Shown here: piece by piece, positions 29,858-39,352 of the stretch
How the letters are laid out: every line of letters begins with the position of its first letter
How positions within the stretch are numbered: the stretch's first letter is position 1
Assembly: GCA_044220875.1 (NCBI GenBank)
Contig: JBGAQH010000002.1
Coordinates: 124,001-188,000, forward strand
Source of the DNA: JAEUIT01 sp044220875
GTDB lineage: Bacteria > Planctomycetota > Phycisphaerae > Phycisphaerales > SM1A02
Direction: 5' to 3'
DNA: 64,000 nucleotides
Program-made: the position numbers and the translations under genes
The notes under the pieces: model-generated
What the model was told of the DNA's origin: nothing
What the model saw: only the letters and a program-made list of their open reading frames with translations
Database searches by the model: none

Positions 29858-30313
29858 ATGCGCCGCACGCTCGCCCTCACCCTCGTTGTCCTCGCCCTCG
29901 TGCTCCCGACCGTCGGTCCTCTCGCCGGCTGCCAGGGCGGCGGTTTCGGGGCCTTCGATCCCCGCGCCGCCGCGATGGCCGCGCTCTCCGAGGCGATGAA
30001 ACAGAACGTCAGGAGCTACCTCGCCGGCATGGAGGGCCTCGTCCGCGAGCTGGCCAGCGTGAAGGACCTCTCCTCGGCGATGGCGTCGGTCGAGAAGGTC
30101 AAGCCCTACTACGACGATGTCCAGCGCGTCGCCCCGGAGCTGAAGAAGATCACCGGCAAGGACCTCGAGAACCTCCGCATCGCCTTCGGCCCCGAGATCG
30201 AGAAGGTCGCGGCCGACTTCAACGTGCAGGCCGAGCGCATCACCGGCAGCGGTTCGATCGGCACGATCCTCCGATCGGTCATCGACCGCGTCCACCCGTT
30301 CTCGATCAAGTGA
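29858..30313 (+). CDS. Small hypothetical lipoprotein
   Basis: A 151-residue protein with a hydrophobic signal ending in the lipobox LAGC (Cys25), then a Gly-rich spacer. A mainly helical domain follows (AALSEAMKQNVRSYLAGMEGLV; MASVEKVKPYYDDVQ; VAADFNVQAERITG) that looks like a coiled coil. The family is not recognised. ATG 29858 is chosen because the signal peptide begins there; the frame is open to 29777. It is divergent from the membrane phosphatase gene (79 bp) and convergent with pheS (18 bp). Confidence 0.75.
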   Translation: MRRTLALTLVVLALVLPTVGPLAGCQGGGFGAFDPRAAAMAALSEAMKQNVRSYLAGMEGLVRELASVKDLSSAMASVEKVKPYYDDVQRVAPELKKITGKDLENLRIAFGPEIEKVAADFNVQAERITGSGSIGTILRSVIDRVHPFSIK

Positions 30314-30331
30314 GCCCGACCGGCGGCACGC

Positions 30332-31327
30332 TCAGAACTGCCGCAGGAACCTCGCGTCGTTCTCGAACATCCAGCGGATGTCCGCGATGCCGTACTTTCG
30401 CATCGCGATGCGCTCGATGCCCAGGCCGAACGCATACCCGGTCCAGACCTCGGGATCGATGCCGACGGCGTTGAGCACGTTCGGATCGACCATGCCGCAG
30501 CCGCCGAGCTCGACCCACTGCAGCTCGCCGCGGATCCGCATCTTCATGTCGAACTCGGCGCTCGGTTCGGTGAAGGGGAAGAAGCTCGGCCGCAGCCGCA
30601 CCTCGGCGTCCGCTCCGAAGTACGCCCGGGCGAACTGCAGGAGCGCCGTCTTCAGGTCCACCATCGAGACGTTTCGGTCAATGCAGAGCCCCTCGATCTG
30701 ATGGAACATCGAGAAGTGGGTCGCATCGTGGGCGTCAGGCCGGTAGACGCGACCCGTGGCCACCACCTTGAGCGGCGGCTTCTGCGACTCCATGGCCCGG
30801 ATCTGCACCGTCGAGGTCTGGGTGCGAAGGAGGAGCCGCTCGGCCCATTCGCCGCGGAGGTAGAAGTTGTCGCGCGGATCGCGGGCCGGATGCCCCGCCG
30901 GGATGTTGAGGGCGTTGAAGTTGTGCCACTCGTCCTCGAGCTCCGGCCCCTGGGCGACGGAGAATCCCATGCGGGCGAAGACGTCGGTGATCTCGTCGAT
31001 CGTCCTCGAAAGCACGTGGCGCCGTCCGAGACCGACGTCGATGCCGGGCTCGGTGATGTCGACGATCGGTCCGCTCGGGCCGCTGGACGCGACCGCGACC
31101 TTTCGCTCCTCGAACTTGGCCTCAAGGGCCGCCTTCACCTCGTTGAGCCGCTTGCCGACCGCGGGCTTCTGGTCCTTCGGAACGTCCTTGAGCCCGGCCA
31201 TCGCCGACTTCAGTCGGCCGTTGGCTCCGACGTAGGCGATGCGCCACGACTCAAGCGCCTCAGCGGTGCTGGCGGCGCCGAGTTCGGCGAGGGCGGACTG
31301 TTCGAGCGAATTGAGCGCGTCGAGCAT
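30332..31327 (-). CDS. pheS: Phenylalanine--tRNA ligase alpha subunit
   Basis: A 331-residue class II synthetase subunit that activates phenylalanine as part of an alpha2-beta2 enzyme. The N-terminal coiled-coil tRNA arm (~1-95) is followed by the catalytic core. Motif 2 surroundings are VYRPDAHDATHFSMFHQIEG, the Phe pocket includes ELGGCGMVDPNVL, and motif 3 is GYAFGLGIERIAM. The length is at the family norm. pheT does not lie next to it, unlike in most bacteria. It ends 18 bp from a convergent lipoprotein gene. Confidence 0.95.
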   Translation of the reverse strand: MLDALNSLEQSALAELGAASTAEALESWRIAYVGANGRLKSAMAGLKDVPKDQKPAVGKRLNEVKAALEAKFEERKVAVASSGPSGPIVDITEPGIDVGLGRRHVLSRTIDEITDVFARMGFSVAQGPELEDEWHNFNALNIPAGHPARDPRDNFYLRGEWAERLLLRTQTSTVQIRAMESQKPPLKVVATGRVYRPDAHDATHFSMFHQIEGLCIDRNVSMVDLKTALLQFARAYFGADAEVRLRPSFFPFTEPSAEFDMKMRIRGELQWVELGGCGMVDPNVLNAVGIDPEVWTGYAFGLGIERIAMRKYGIADIRWMFENDARFLRQF

Positions 31328-31408
31328 TCCGGCATGGTAGCGGAGAGGAGGCGCCTCGGCCGGTCGCCCGAGAAGCCGCCCCCGACCCGCGCGCCGAACG
31401 GGAGAGGC

Positions 31409-33661
31409 TTATCGCTCCCGCTGAAGCCGCTGTCGCATCCGAAGCTGGGCGGCGTCGGTCAGCATGCGCCCCGCCCAGCGATAGACGTTGAATTCGGTGA
31501 CGATCGCCCGCATCGCCCGCATCCGGGTTCGCTGCTCCTCGGCCGGCATGCGGAGAGCGGCGGCCAAGGCGTCGCTCGCCTCCTCGAGGTCGTAGGGATT
31601 GACGATCAGGGCTTCGGTCAGCTCGCGCGATGCCCCGGTGAAGTGGCTGAGGACGAGCACCCCCTGCTCGTCGTTGCGGGCGGCGACGAACTCCTTCGCG
31701 ACCAGGTTCATCCCGTCGTGGAGGCTGCTGACGTAGCAGACGTTCGCCGCACGGAGGAAACGGAAGACCGTCGCCGGCTCGTGATGGGCCCGCAGAAAGA
31801 GAATCGGCTTGTACTCGCCGGCCGAGAAGCGGGCATTCACGCGCTCGGCGATCGCGGCGACCGACTCGTTGAGGACGCGATAGCGCTCGATCTCGGTGCG
31901 GCTCGGCGCCCCGAGCTGGATGAAGCGGAAGCGCCCGACGAACTCGGGATGCCGTTCGAGCAGCCGCTCGACCGCGAGGAGCCGTTCCTCGATGCCCTTC
32001 GTGTAGTCGAGTCGGTCGACGCCGACGCCAAGCAGTGCGTCCGCCGGCAGACCGAGCTCCTTGAGGACGCTCGCCCGGCACTCCGCCGCCGACGGCAGTG
32101 CGTCCGCCCAGCGGTTCGGCCACTCGATCGAGATCGGATAGGGACGCACGAGCGCCGCCCGGCCATGCTGATGGACGGCGAAATGCTCGCGGTCGATCCG
32201 GGCCTCGAGCAGGCGATCGACGGCGTCGAGGAAGTTGTTGCAGTGGAGCTGGGTGTGGAAGCCGACGATGCTGCTGCCGAGGAGGCCCTCCAGCAGTTGC
32301 GCCGCCCACGGGCAGATGCCGAATCGCTCGGAGTTCGGCCACGGAATGTGCCAGAAGCTGATGATCGTCGCGTTCGGCAGCCGCTCGCGGATCATGCGGG
32401 GGGCGAGCGCGAAGTGATAGTCCTGGACGAAGACGATCGGATCCTCGGCGCCGCCGTCGCGCCGGGCCTCCTCGCAGACCGCCTCGGCGAAGAGCTCGTT
32501 CACCCGCTGGTAGTGCTCCCAGTCCTCGCGGCGAAAGGTCGGCCGGGCATCGGCGATGTGGCAGAGCGGCCAGAGCCCCTCGTTCGCAAAGCCGTAGTAG
32601 TAACCCTTCTCCTGCTCGGGCGTCAGCCAGACGCGTCGCAGGTCGTAGGACTCCTCGCCCGGCGGCACGCGAATGCGGCCAAAGGCATCAACGGTCTCGC
32701 GGTCCGCGGAGCCGCTGCCGTGGGCGACCCAGACGCCGCTGCACGCCCGCATCACCGGTTCCATCGCGGTCACGAGGCCGCTCGCCGGATGCAGCACCGC
32801 GATCGAGCCGTCGGCGTTTCGGTTGTGGACGTAGGGCTCGCGGTTCGCAAGCATGATGACCCGCTCGCCGTGGAGATGTTGGGTCAGCGTGTGCTTCAGC
32901 CGCTGTGGAGTCCAGACGCCGCCGTCGGCATCCAGGGCGCGTTCCGCCGATATCCGTTCGATGAGCTCTCGCACGTCCTTGAGAATGGGTTGGAACTCCC
33001 TCCGGTGGTTGTCGCCGCGGATGAAGCGGACCACCTCGGTCGTCCATCCTCGCCAGGCGATGCGGGCGGCGATGATCGTGGTGAGCGAGGCGCACACGGC
33101 CAGCACGCCAAAGCCGACGAGGATGAGCGACTGGAGCCGCCCCTCGCGCCGGGAAACGAAGGAGAGGTCGTGGACGAGCATGACGCAGCCGAGCGTGCGG
33201 GCGCCGTCGACGATCGGGATCGCGCTGACGTGCACCGGACCCTTGGGCAGTTCGACCTCTTCGCTCACCTCCAACCACGACTGATCGGGATCGTCGCCCG
33301 CCGGACGGGCCCGGGCGGCGAGGTCGGCGCAGGAGATCTCGAGGGGATAGTCCTCGGTCGTCGCGACGAGCGTCGCATCGGCGGAGCAGGCCGCGGCAGC
33401 GAGAATGCGCTCGTCATGGGTGAGTTCGATGAGCATCGCCCGGATCGCCGCGGGATCACCCGGCGAACTCTCGCTCGGCCAGAGTCGAACGAGCGACTGC
33501 CGCGAGCCGTTCACGGCCAGTCGGGCCCGCAGCGAAATGTCGCGACTGAACCAGCCTTGGGTCATGTCGGTGACGACGAACCACATGCCCCACGCGAGCA
33601 GGGCGAGGCACGCCAGCAGAAGAATGAGAAAGCGAACGAGCGACATCATGCGTGTGGGCAT
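31409..33661 (-). CDS. otsA: Trehalose-6-phosphate synthase with N-terminal membrane sensor region
   Basis: A 750-residue protein, about 270 longer than ordinary OtsA. Helix 1 (~7-29), an extracytoplasmic domain of ~145 residues and helix 2 (LVGFGVLAVCASLTTIIAARIAW) resemble a chemoreceptor/kinase sensor. A HAMP-like linker (RFIRGDNHRREFQPIL...) leads to a GT20 domain (~265-750). GT20 motifs seen: FVQDYHFALAPRMI, ISFWHIPWPNSERF, VGVDRLDYTKGIEE, SSLHDGMNLVAKEF, LSHFTGASREL. It makes trehalose-6-phosphate from UDP-glucose and glucose-6-phosphate, here probably at the membrane. Divergent from the OtsB-GH15 gene. In-frame ATGs at 33649 and 33646 are alternative starts. Confidence 0.9.
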   Translation of the reverse strand: MPTRMMSLVRFLILLLACLALLAWGMWFVVTDMTQGWFSRDISLRARLAVNGSRQSLVRLWPSESSPGDPAAIRAMLIELTHDERILAAAACSADATLVATTEDYPLEISCADLAARARPAGDDPDQSWLEVSEEVELPKGPVHVSAIPIVDGARTLGCVMLVHDLSFVSRREGRLQSLILVGFGVLAVCASLTTIIAARIAWRGWTTEVVRFIRGDNHRREFQPILKDVRELIERISAERALDADGGVWTPQRLKHTLTQHLHGERVIMLANREPYVHNRNADGSIAVLHPASGLVTAMEPVMRACSGVWVAHGSGSADRETVDAFGRIRVPPGEESYDLRRVWLTPEQEKGYYYGFANEGLWPLCHIADARPTFRREDWEHYQRVNELFAEAVCEEARRDGGAEDPIVFVQDYHFALAPRMIRERLPNATIISFWHIPWPNSERFGICPWAAQLLEGLLGSSIVGFHTQLHCNNFLDAVDRLLEARIDREHFAVHQHGRAALVRPYPISIEWPNRWADALPSAAECRASVLKELGLPADALLGVGVDRLDYTKGIEERLLAVERLLERHPEFVGRFRFIQLGAPSRTEIERYRVLNESVAAIAERVNARFSAGEYKPILFLRAHHEPATVFRFLRAANVCYVSSLHDGMNLVAKEFVAARNDEQGVLVLSHFTGASRELTEALIVNPYDLEEASDALAAALRMPAEEQRTRMRAMRAIVTEFNVYRWAGRMLTDAAQLRMRQRLQRER

Positions 33662-33675
33662 TCATACGCCGCCGA

Positions 33676-33743
33676 CGTGACTGACGCTTCATGAACTTCA
33701 TCCGCGCGAAGCCCGCTGCGCTGCACGAGGGCTCTCAGTCACG
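33676..33743. promoter_or_regulatory. Spaced 9-bp dyad in the divergent trehalose promoter region
   Basis: CGTGACTGA (33676-33684) and its exact reverse complement TCAGTCACG (33735-33743) are separated by 50 bases between the divergent otsA and otsB-GH15 genes. Paired operators for one regulator, or a chance repeat, would both fit. Confidence 0.4.
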
Positions 33744-33893
33744 GCGACTCGCGAATGCCGCGGTCGCACCGGAAGCTCACCATGCGCGTTGCGTTCGTTC
33801 CGCGATCGACGATGATCGCAACGCCGCATGCCGCATGCACCCGACCAACGCGCGATCGGAACTCGTTCCGCCGCCGAATCATCTCCCGTCGCG

Positions 33894-36428
33894 ATGGACG
33901 AGTGGCTCAACGCGCTCGCCCGGACGCAGGTCCTCCTCGTCGCGTGCGATTTCGACGGAACAATCGCTGCGATCACCGGACGTCCCGCCGATGCGGTGCC
34001 CGAGCCCGATGCAGTCGCCGCACTGCGATCGCTCGCCGCGATGCCGCACACGGGAGTCGCGATCATCTCGGGCCGCGGCCTCGAGGACCTTCGTTCGCGC
34101 CTCGGCGCCGCGGAGGGCCTGCGGCTCATCGGCAGTCATGGAGCGGAGACCGAGCCGGACTCCGGCCTGAAGCTGACCCCCGAACTCCTCGCCCTTCGCG
34201 ATCTCGTCCGTGCCGCGGCGCGCGACGCCGCGGCCATGGACGAGCGTCTCCACGTCGAGGAGAAGCCGGCCGGCGTCGCGCTCCACCATCGCAACGCGCC
34301 CGACAGCGTTGCGGCGCTCGCCTTGACCGCGATTCGCCAGCGGACTTCCGATCTCCGCGGCGTCCACGAGCGGGTCGGCAAGCGCGTCCTTGAGCTCAGC
34401 GTGATCGACGCCACCAAGGGAATCGCCCTCGAACAGGTGCGGCAGCGCCTCGGCGCCACGGCGACGGTCTTTCTCGGCGATGACGAGACCGACGAAGATG
34501 GCTTCGCGGCGCTCACCGCCCACGACCTCGGCGTCAAGATCGGCGAGGGTGCGACGCGGGCGACCCATCGCCTCGGCTCCCCGACCGAAGCCGCGGCGCT
34601 CCTGTGCACATTGCAGCGGTTGCGGGCGGAATGGCAGCGCGACGGCCACGTCGTCGCGATCGAGCGCCACGCGATGCTCTCCGACCAGCGGACCATCGCC
34701 CTCCTGACGCCCGAGGCCCGCATCGTCTGGTGCTGCCTTCCGCGGATCGACGCTCCCCCGCTCTTTGCCGAACTCCTCGGCGGGCCGATGGCCGGCTTCT
34801 TCGCGATCGGTCCGGTGGAGCGGTCAACGCCGAGCCAGAGCTATCGCGGCGCGACCATGGTCGTCGAGACCCGCTGGCGCGATATCACCGTGACCGATTG
34901 CCTCGACTGCTCGGCCGGTCGTGCGTTCCTGCGGGCAGGTCGAACCGATCTCCTCCGAACGATCGAAGGCCGCGGTCCGGTGCGGATCGACTTCGCTCCG
35001 CGTCTTGACTTCGGTCGACGACCGACGCGCTTGCGGATCGTCGACGGCGGTCTGGCGATCGAGGGCACGCTGGACCCGATCGTCCTCCGCTCCCCCGGCG
35101 TCACATGGACGCTGCGCGAGGAGGGGCCGCATCAGCGGGCCGAGGCGGTGTACGAGCTGCGCGGCGAGCCGCTGCACCTTGAGCTTCGCTATGGCCTGTC
35201 GACGACGAAGGACCTCGTCGTGCCCTCCGCCCTCCGCACCGAGCAAACCGGTCGCCTCTGGGAGCTCTGGGCGAACACGCTCCGCTTGCCCACGCTGCAC
35301 CGCGCACTGGTGCTGCGGAGTGCCCTCGTCCTCAAGGCCCTCTGCTACGGACCGAGCGGTGCGATCGCCGCGGCGGGCACGACGAGCCTTCCCGAGACGA
35401 TCGGCGGCGTCCGCAATCGGGACTACCGCTTCTGTTGGCTGCGCGACGCGGCCCTTGCGGCGACCGCGCTTGCCCGACTCGGCTCTCCCGGCATCGGCAC
35501 CAAGTTCCTCGATTGGATGCTCGGCATTCTCGAGAGCGAAGGCAGTCCCGAGCGATTTCGTCCTGTCTACACGGTGACCGGCGGTCACCTCGGGGCCGAG
35601 GGGGAGATCGGCGAGTTGCCGGGCTATCGCGGCAGCCGGCCGGTGCGGATCGGCAATGCCGCCGCCCAACAGCTGCAGCTGGATGTCTTCGGCCCGATTC
35701 TCGAGCTCATCGCCGTCCTCGCCGATGCGGGGCTCGCCCTCTCCGCCGAACATTGGCGATTGGCCGAAGCGATCGTCCGCGCGGTCGAGTTGCGTTGGAC
35801 CGAACCGGACCACGGCATCTGGGAGGTACGCGGCCCGCTGCGCCATCACGTTCATTCGAAGGTGATGTGCTGGCATGCCGTCGATCGGGCCCTTGCGGTC
35901 GCCCACGCCTTCGCGTCAGAGCCACCGGCAGCTTGGCATGGGCTACGGGCGACAATCGCCGAGGACATCCTGGCCCGCGGATGGAACGCTGAGGCCGGCT
36001 GCTTCACCGCCGCCTATGGGGAGACGACGATCGACGCCTCGGCCCTGCATGTCGCCCTCGCCGGACTGTTGCCGGGGGATGACCCACGGGTGTTGGCGAC
36101 CGTTGCGGTGGTCGAGCGCGAGCTCCGTGAGGGCCCCACCGTCCACCGCTATCGCTTCGACGATGGCCTGCCCGGGATCGAGGGCGGCTTTCAGCTCTGT
36201 ACGACGTGGCTGATCGAGGCGCTCGCCAGAACCGGCGCGGGGAGGCGAGCCCGCGAGCTCCTGGACGACTACGCCCACCGCTTCGGACCAACCGGGCTGG
36301 CGGCCGAGGAGTACCGCGCCGCGACGTGCGAGTGGTTGGGCAATCACCCGCAGGCGTATTCGCATCTCGGGCTGATCAATGCGGTGGTGGCGTGCGAGGC
36401 GGCCGAGCGGGGCAATTCCGCGAATTGA
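33894..36428 (+). CDS. otsB: Trehalose-6-phosphate phosphatase fused to GH15 glucoamylase/trehalase-like domain
   Basis: An 844-residue fusion. Residues ~12-230 are a HAD-type OtsB domain (CDFDGTIAAI with nucleophile and acid Asp, IISGRGLEDL, LIGSHGAE, FLGDDETDEDGF). Residues ~245-840 are a GH15 domain (ETIGGVRNRDYRFCWLRDAAL, RPVYTVTGG, YRGSRPVRIGNAA). OtsB removes phosphate from the product of the divergent OtsA. GH15 members of this kind include acid trehalases and glucoamylases, so the fused domain may hydrolyse trehalose or a related glucan. The frame is open from 33828; ATG 33894 was chosen because the HAD fold begins there, but neither has a clear ribosome-binding site. Confidence 0.88.
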   Translation: MDEWLNALARTQVLLVACDFDGTIAAITGRPADAVPEPDAVAALRSLAAMPHTGVAIISGRGLEDLRSRLGAAEGLRLIGSHGAETEPDSGLKLTPELLALRDLVRAAARDAAAMDERLHVEEKPAGVALHHRNAPDSVAALALTAIRQRTSDLRGVHERVGKRVLELSVIDATKGIALEQVRQRLGATATVFLGDDETDEDGFAALTAHDLGVKIGEGATRATHRLGSPTEAAALLCTLQRLRAEWQRDGHVVAIERHAMLSDQRTIALLTPEARIVWCCLPRIDAPPLFAELLGGPMAGFFAIGPVERSTPSQSYRGATMVVETRWRDITVTDCLDCSAGRAFLRAGRTDLLRTIEGRGPVRIDFAPRLDFGRRPTRLRIVDGGLAIEGTLDPIVLRSPGVTWTLREEGPHQRAEAVYELRGEPLHLELRYGLSTTKDLVVPSALRTEQTGRLWELWANTLRLPTLHRALVLRSALVLKALCYGPSGAIAAAGTTSLPETIGGVRNRDYRFCWLRDAALAATALARLGSPGIGTKFLDWMLGILESEGSPERFRPVYTVTGGHLGAEGEIGELPGYRGSRPVRIGNAAAQQLQLDVFGPILELIAVLADAGLALSAEHWRLAEAIVRAVELRWTEPDHGIWEVRGPLRHHVHSKVMCWHAVDRALAVAHAFASEPPAAWHGLRATIAEDILARGWNAEAGCFTAAYGETTIDASALHVALAGLLPGDDPRVLATVAVVERELREGPTVHRYRFDDGLPGIEGGFQLCTTWLIEALARTGAGRRARELLDDYAHRFGPTGLAAEEYRAATCEWLGNHPQAYSHLGLINAVVACEAAERGNSAN

Positions 36429-36506
36429 CGAAGGTTCGTCGGGCGCGTCGGCGACGGTTTTCGCCTTGTGGAGAGAGCTTCGTCATCTGTCCCCGTGGAG
36501 ATTGCC

Positions 36507-38510
36507 ATGCCGACCCTCGCTCGCATCCGTCGCTTCAAGCCCGTCACCTCGTTCACCCATTTCCTCCTGAGCACCATCACGGCAGGGACGCTCGCGTCGG
36601 GTGCGGTCGCCGGCGGGGTCTGCCCCTGTTTGGGCGACATCACCGGTGATGGGCAGGTGAGCGGTGACGACCTCGCCATCATGCTCGGGGCGTGGGGCCC
36701 GTGCGGCAATTGCTCGGGTTGCGCCGCGGATCTTTCGGGCGACTGCCAGGTGAACGCGATCGACCTTGGCATCCTGCTCGGGGCGTGGGGTCCCTGCACG
36801 GCGGTGCCGGCGAACGACCTGTGCACCGATCCGACGGTGATCATCAACGGCACCGGAAGCGCCAATCCCTTCTGCACGCTTGGCGCGAACACCGACGGGC
36901 CGAGCCAGACCTGCGGCGTGCCGGCCTTCACCTCGATCGAGGGCGACGTCTGGTTCCGATTCACGCCGAACCTCAGCGGCACGATGCAGATCGGCGTCTG
37001 CGCCGACTTCGACGTGCGCTTTGCCGTCTACGGCGAGAGCATCCTCGGCGCATGTGCCTGCCCGAGCGGCCTCTTCCCCGCACCTCTCCTCGGCTGCGCG
37101 GGGACCGACAGCTTCGCCGCCTGTCCGACGGGTGCGGCCCTGCTCGTTCCGGTCACCGCGGGCGACTGCTATACGATTCGCGTTGGCGGCGCTCCCGGGC
37201 AGCGCGGCAGCGGCCACGTCGACATCAACTTCTACGTCCCGCCGTGCGAGATTCTCTCCTCGACGAAGCTCGCCGCCGGCGGGCTTGAGGCCAACACCGA
37301 GTTCGGCATCGCGACCGACATGAGCGGCGACGTCGCGGTGTCGGGTGCGATCTTCGATGACCTCCTCTTCGGCGGCAACGGCGCCGGCTCGGCTCGCGTC
37401 TACCGCTATCAGGGGAACGTCTGGACCGAGGACCAGGCGCTCTTCGCCCCGACTCCCTTCGCCGGACAGCGATTCGGGATCAGCGTCGCGTCCGACACCG
37501 ACTGGATCGCCGTCGGCGCGGGCGACGTCGATGCGGCGTGCGTCGCCGACCCGAACTGCGACAACGGCACCGTCTATCTCTATCACTACAACGGGACCGA
37601 CTGGGACTTTGACCAAAGCCTCGTTCCGCTCAGCGGCGACGGCAGTCCGCTCGATCGCTTCGGCACGCGGGTTGACATCGACGGCACGCGGACCATCGTC
37701 GGCGCGAGCGACGACGACAACGCCAAGGGCATCCGCGCCGGAGCGGCCTATGTCTATGAGTTCGTCCAGATCTTCGGCGGCATCTGGCTGCAGTCCGCAA
37801 AGCTGATGGCGGCCGACGGCGACAACTTCGACAACTTCGGCTCGGACGTGGGCGTGAGCGGAACGTGGGCGATCGTCGGTGCGAGGAGCGACGAGGCCGG
37901 CGGATCGGCGTACCTCTTCCAGGACACCGGCAGCGCCTGGCCGCAGAAGCAGAAGCTCCATCCGGCGGGGCTGTCCAACAGCGCCAACTACGGGTACGCG
38001 GTCGCCATCGACGGAACGATCGCCGTGGTCGGCGCTCCGGACTTCTCCACCGGCGCCGGCAAGGTGTACGTCTACGAGAACTTCGGCCTCTCGGGCTGGC
38101 TGCTCACCGCCACGCTCTCGGCCCACGACGGAGCGGTCGGCGACTCGTTCGGCGCGAGTCTCTCGATCGCGGGCGACAAGCTGCTCGTCGGCGCCCCGAA
38201 CGCCCTGGGCGGCAAGGGTGCGGCGTATCTCTACTGGCGGGTGAACGGCGGATGGGTCGAGCGGGCGAAGCTTCTGGCGACCGACGGCCAGGGCGGCGAC
38301 GCCTTCGGCGGCAGCGTCGCAATCGACGGCGGCCTTGGGCTGGTCGGGTCGTACCTCGACAACATCGGGCTCAGCGTCGACGTTGGCTCGGTCTACCGCT
38401 TCAACGGTCTCTTCGACTGCACCGGGAACGGCGTCCCCGAGGCCTGCGACATCGCCAACGGGCTGCCGGACAGCGATCTCGACGGGATTCCCGACGTCTG
38501 CGAGCCCTAA
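36507..38510 (+). CDS. Secreted FG-GAP repeat protein with N-terminal GC-type dockerin
   Basis: A 667-residue exported protein. A long n-region and hydrophobic signal are followed at once by a double dockerin module (DITGDGQVSGDDLAIMLGAWG; DLSGDCQVNAIDLGILLGAWG), usually C-terminal in this family. A Cys-rich domain (~100-250) precedes six or seven FG-GAP-like units (e.g. AADGDNFDNFGSDVGVSG, TLSAHDGAVGDSFGASLSI), predicted to form a beta-propeller. The chain ends with a thrombospondin-3-like calcium motif (DSDLDGIPDVCEP). ATG 36507 follows GTGGAG by six bases. Probably a calcium-dependent surface adhesin or anchored propeller (inference). Confidence 0.85.
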   Translation: MPTLARIRRFKPVTSFTHFLLSTITAGTLASGAVAGGVCPCLGDITGDGQVSGDDLAIMLGAWGPCGNCSGCAADLSGDCQVNAIDLGILLGAWGPCTAVPANDLCTDPTVIINGTGSANPFCTLGANTDGPSQTCGVPAFTSIEGDVWFRFTPNLSGTMQIGVCADFDVRFAVYGESILGACACPSGLFPAPLLGCAGTDSFAACPTGAALLVPVTAGDCYTIRVGGAPGQRGSGHVDINFYVPPCEILSSTKLAAGGLEANTEFGIATDMSGDVAVSGAIFDDLLFGGNGAGSARVYRYQGNVWTEDQALFAPTPFAGQRFGISVASDTDWIAVGAGDVDAACVADPNCDNGTVYLYHYNGTDWDFDQSLVPLSGDGSPLDRFGTRVDIDGTRTIVGASDDDNAKGIRAGAAYVYEFVQIFGGIWLQSAKLMAADGDNFDNFGSDVGVSGTWAIVGARSDEAGGSAYLFQDTGSAWPQKQKLHPAGLSNSANYGYAVAIDGTIAVVGAPDFSTGAGKVYVYENFGLSGWLLTATLSAHDGAVGDSFGASLSIAGDKLLVGAPNALGGKGAAYLYWRVNGGWVERAKLLATDGQGGDAFGGSVAIDGGLGLVGSYLDNIGLSVDVGSVYRFNGLFDCTGNGVPEACDIANGLPDSDLDGIPDVCEP

Positions 38511-38569
38511 CGATTCGAGCGCCGGGTCGCCATGCGGGAGCGCGGGCGACCTGCGAACGCGCGAGAACG

Positions 38570-38601
38570 ACGACGGACGAGGCCAAGGCCTCGTCCGTCG
38601 T
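38570..38601. terminator. Bidirectional terminator at the end of the ribosomal-protein cluster
   Basis: Perfect 14-bp arms (38570-38583 and 38588-38601) with loop CAAG, followed by TCGTTTC on the forward strand, lie between the FG-GAP gene and rplQ. Confidence 0.85.
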
Positions 38602-38646
38602 TCGTTTCATGGTGATGGATGGCCGAGCCGCGGGGCCCGAGCCGAT

Positions 38647-39234
38647 TCAGGCCTTCGCTTCGGCGGCCTTCCGCACCTTCGCGGCGAACGCCGTGCGGCG
38701 GTCGGCGATGGAGCGGCGGGTCGACTTGCGGCCGCTGACCTGCGGGCCATCTTCCTTGCCGACGAGCTGCAGGAGCACCAAGTCCGAGGCGTCGCCGAGG
38801 CGATGCTTGTCGAGCTTGACGATGCGGGTGTATCCGCCCGGCCGATCCTGGAAGAGCGGCGCGACGTTCTTGAAGATGTGCTCGATGAGGCGCGGCGCCT
38901 TGCGGAGCTCGCCGTACCGGTTGAACTCGATCTCGCTCGCGGCCGGGAGATCCCAAAACTGCGAGGTCTTGCGAGTCTCCTTCACGTTCGGGTCAGCGAC
39001 CCACGCGAAGACCTTGCGGTCGGTGAGCTTCGACTCGATCTGTCGGCGGTTGGCGAGGTTCTTGGTGCGGGCCATCGAGATGATCTTCTCGACGTAGCGC
39101 TGAACGGCCTTGGCCTTCGGAAGCGTGGTCTCGATCTGGCCGTGCTCGAAGAGGCCCGCGGCGAGATTGCGGAGCATCGCGCGGCGGTGGGCGCTCTTCA
39201 CGCAGAGCTGCTTGCCAGTGATTCTGTGACGCAT
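38647..39234 (-). CDS. rplQ: 50S ribosomal protein L17
   Basis: A 195-residue L17, last gene of the alpha-operon segment. The canonical core MRHRITGKQLCVKSAHRRAMLRNLA...LFEHGQIETTLPKAKAVQ is followed by long extensions, making it much longer than the common ~120-130 residues. The segment FNRYGELRKAPRLIEHIF and a basic Ala/Lys-rich tail are extra. ATG 39234 begins the conserved MRHR; an in-frame ATG at 39246 is less likely. It lies 118 bp after rpoA. Confidence 0.95.
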   Translation of the reverse strand: MRHRITGKQLCVKSAHRRAMLRNLAAGLFEHGQIETTLPKAKAVQRYVEKIISMARTKNLANRRQIESKLTDRKVFAWVADPNVKETRKTSQFWDLPAASEIEFNRYGELRKAPRLIEHIFKNVAPLFQDRPGGYTRIVKLDKHRLGDASDLVLLQLVGKEDGPQVSGRKSTRRSIADRRTAFAAKVRKAAEAKA

Positions 39235-39352
39235 GGGGTTCTCCAAACTCCCGGTGGTTGCCGGGTCCTGATTCGACCGTCGCCCTCAGGGGGCGGGGTC
39301 GGTGCCGGCGGCTCACGCCGCGGGCCCAAACTTCATGACTGGCTCCGATGGC

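Noticed and set aside
30701..33694. 997-codon forward open frame across pheS and otsA
   Set aside because: Antisense to two well-supported genes; composition is typical of a mirrored frame.
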